A DNA stretch of 41,960 nucleotides. Source: Chloroflexi bacterium UBA4733 (GTDB lineage: Bacteria > Chloroflexota > UBA4733). The stretch is taken from NCBI GenBank assembly GCA_002404055.1, contig DHIZ01000294.1:14276-56235 (forward strand), in the 5' to 3' direction. The position numbers and the translations under genes were made by a program. Under the pieces are notes generated by a model, which worked only from the letters and a program-made list of their open reading frames with translations, searched no databases and was not told the DNA's origin. Each line of letters starts with the position of its first letter. The first letter of the stretch is position 1. Below, piece by piece: positions 40,996 through 41,960 of this stretch.

Positions 40996-41265
40996 ATGCG
41001 AGTGCGGCTATCAGTTGACGTGGAACCGGAACTGAAGCGGCGGCTGAAGGTAGCAGCGGCGTTGCGGTGCTTCTCGGTCAAAGCACTCATGGAGCAGGCG
41101 CTCAATCACGAACTCGACGCCGAACTGCCTGAGAGCGTGGCGACGGACCATGCCTGGCTAAAGATCGACCTTTCCCACCTGGGAGCCTATGAGCCATACC
41201 AATGGCAAGATGGCGAACTTGACGACGGTGAGCCTTTGACGGTGGAGCACGCGCGTGGCTGCTAG
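40996..41265 (+). CDS. Orphan ribbon-helix-helix protein (antitoxin-like)
   Basis: 89-residue protein: VRLSVDVEPELKRRLKVAAA, CFSVKALMEQALNHELDAEL (ribbon-helix-helix), then an acidic tail (DHAWLKIDLSHLGAYEPYQW). GGAGGAGC precedes the ATG. A typical toxin gene does not follow; only a 30-codon frame (41255-41347) lies before the nucleoside phosphorylase gene. The 200 bp upstream of it (40796-40995) contain no recognisable gene. Confidence 0.75.
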   Translation: MRVRLSVDVEPELKRRLKVAAALRCFSVKALMEQALNHELDAELPESVATDHAWLKIDLSHLGAYEPYQWQDGELDDGEPLTVEHARGC

Positions 41266-41343
41266 GTTGCGGGTTGGAAGCGGTGAGTTCGAACCCGTGC
41301 GCGAGGGGCTGCGGGTAGTGCTGGGTGAGGAGTCCCCCTGCGC

Positions 41344-41960
41344 ATGAGCTGGCCTTTTGACACCTCTGAGCCGCTGGTGGCGCCGCACGTGACGCTGGAA
41401 CTCAGCCGCCGCGAGCACGGGCTGACGCCGGAGAACGACGTGCTGCCGGCGGTGCTGGTGGCGACCTTTCAGCAGGCGGCCTATGACCGCATGCTGGAAC
41501 GAGCCGGGGCGACGGATGGCGCTGCCGGCCACGGCGGCTCTGGCGGCACTGGCTCGCGCACCGTGGGCCAGGTAGCCGGCGTCCCGGTGGCGCTGGCGCG
41601 GATCACCGTCGGCGCTCCCGCGGCGGCGCTGGTGTTGGAGGTGGCGATCGCCCGCGGGGTGCGCACCATCCTCGTCGTCGGATCGGCCGGCAGCTTGCAG
41701 CGCGACCTGCTCCTCGGCAGCACCGTCGTGGTAGAGGGGGCTGAACGCGAGGACGGTACTTCCCACCACTATCTGCCGGCCGGCGAGGTGGTGACCGCCG
41801 ACCCGGCGCTGACGCAATTGCTGGAGGACGGCGCCCGAGCGCGCGGCCTGACGCCCATCCGCGGCCGATCCTGGACGATTGACGCCCCCTATCGCGAGAC
41901 CGTTGGCGCAATCCAGCGGCATCGCAGCGCCGGGGTGGCCGTCGTGGAGATGGAGGCGGC
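41344..41960 (+). CDS. Nucleoside phosphorylase (uridine/MTA/purine type), partial
   Basis: The frame starts at ATG 41344 and runs off the window end (205 codons visible). PNP/UDP-family signs: TVGAPAAALVLEVAIARGVR, ILVVGSAGSLQ (phosphate and sugar site), VVVEGAEREDGTSHHYLPAG, RSWTIDAPYRET and AVVEMEAA at the window end, where the Glu of EMEAA binds the ribose. It splits nucleosides with phosphate. The closest pattern is the uridine-phosphorylase-like group. An AGGAG about 13 bases upstream is the likely ribosome-binding site. Confidence 0.85.
   Translation, partial: MSWPFDTSEPLVAPHVTLELSRREHGLTPENDVLPAVLVATFQQAAYDRMLERAGATDGAAGHGGSGGTGSRTVGQVAGVPVALARITVGAPAAALVLEVAIARGVRTILVVGSAGSLQRDLLLGSTVVVEGAEREDGTSHHYLPAGEVVTADPALTQLLEDGARARGLTPIRGRSWTIDAPYRETVGAIQRHRSAGVAVVEMEA

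Noticed and set aside
1..41960. CRISPR array, rRNA, tRNA or complete insertion sequence
   Set aside because: No regularly spaced repeats, no rRNA-like or cloverleaf sequence, and no transposase frame were found on reading both strands.

Overview
The window is about 42 kb of GC-rich bacterial DNA, tightly packed on both strands. It has many 1-4 bp gene overlaps, frequent GTG/TTG starts, and many toxin-antitoxin and Uma2-type genes. These traits, together with the style of the DUF1015, DUF1707, DUF2089, DUF4253, QueG and IleS homologues, suggest a Chloroflexota bacterium, perhaps near the Thermomicrobia/Sphaerobacter group. This is inference from protein flavour, not a phylogeny. I see no rRNA, tRNA, CRISPR array, complete insertion sequence or phage.

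Layout. 0-3 kb: two overlapping sulfatase-superfamily genes on the minus strand; the upstream one has Thr where the formylglycine Cys should be. 3.4-4.7 kb: an orphan degenerate receiver protein and a small paired hypothetical module whose second gene is frameshifted. 4.7-15 kb: metabolism and housekeeping (ArsB/SLC13 transporter, CatE-like VOC protein, two xylose-isomerase-like TIM-barrel proteins, RimI, an SDR, QueG, Uma2, DUF1015) with a first DUF1778/GNAT (TacAT) module. 15-20 kb: VapBC, an F420-dependent NADP reductase-like gene, and ileS behind a transcription-attenuating T-box leader with an Ile (ATC) specifier, a clear promoter and a terminator. 20-24.5 kb: a ParDE-like module back to back with an Ada-AlkA fusion plus ogt (alkylation repair), then an FTR1 iron permease whose promoter carries a perfect 22-bp palindrome over the -10, then a DUF1707 membrane protein. 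24.7-27.6 kb: a second, closely related ParDE, an APH-type kinase, a DinB protein with an apparent internal deletion, and a uracil-DNA glycosylase.

27.7-38.9 kb is an accessory region with much decay. A 90-bp terminal-inverted-repeat element sits between a promoter and a DUF2089 pseudogene. It is followed by a heterodimeric ABC exporter, a second TacAT (toxin probably broken), a truncated LOG-family gene, an RHH/PIN module with a truncated PIN toxin, nucleotidyltransferase remnants, an Rnl5-type RNA ligase divergent from a Pnk-like P-loop kinase, a RelBE operon carrying a third gene, and a truncated cyclase-fold gene. 38.9-42 kb: an unusual fusion of an NAD-dependent epimerase with a DUF4253 domain, an orphan RHH protein, and a nucleoside phosphorylase cut by the window end.

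Seven recognisable toxin-antitoxin modules occur in 42 kb, two of them as paralogous pairs (TacAT x2, ParDE x2). The most novel leads are the RNA ligase/kinase pair next to a RelE operon, the SDR-DUF4253 fusion, the small inverted-repeat element, and the promoter-embedded palindrome at the iron permease.
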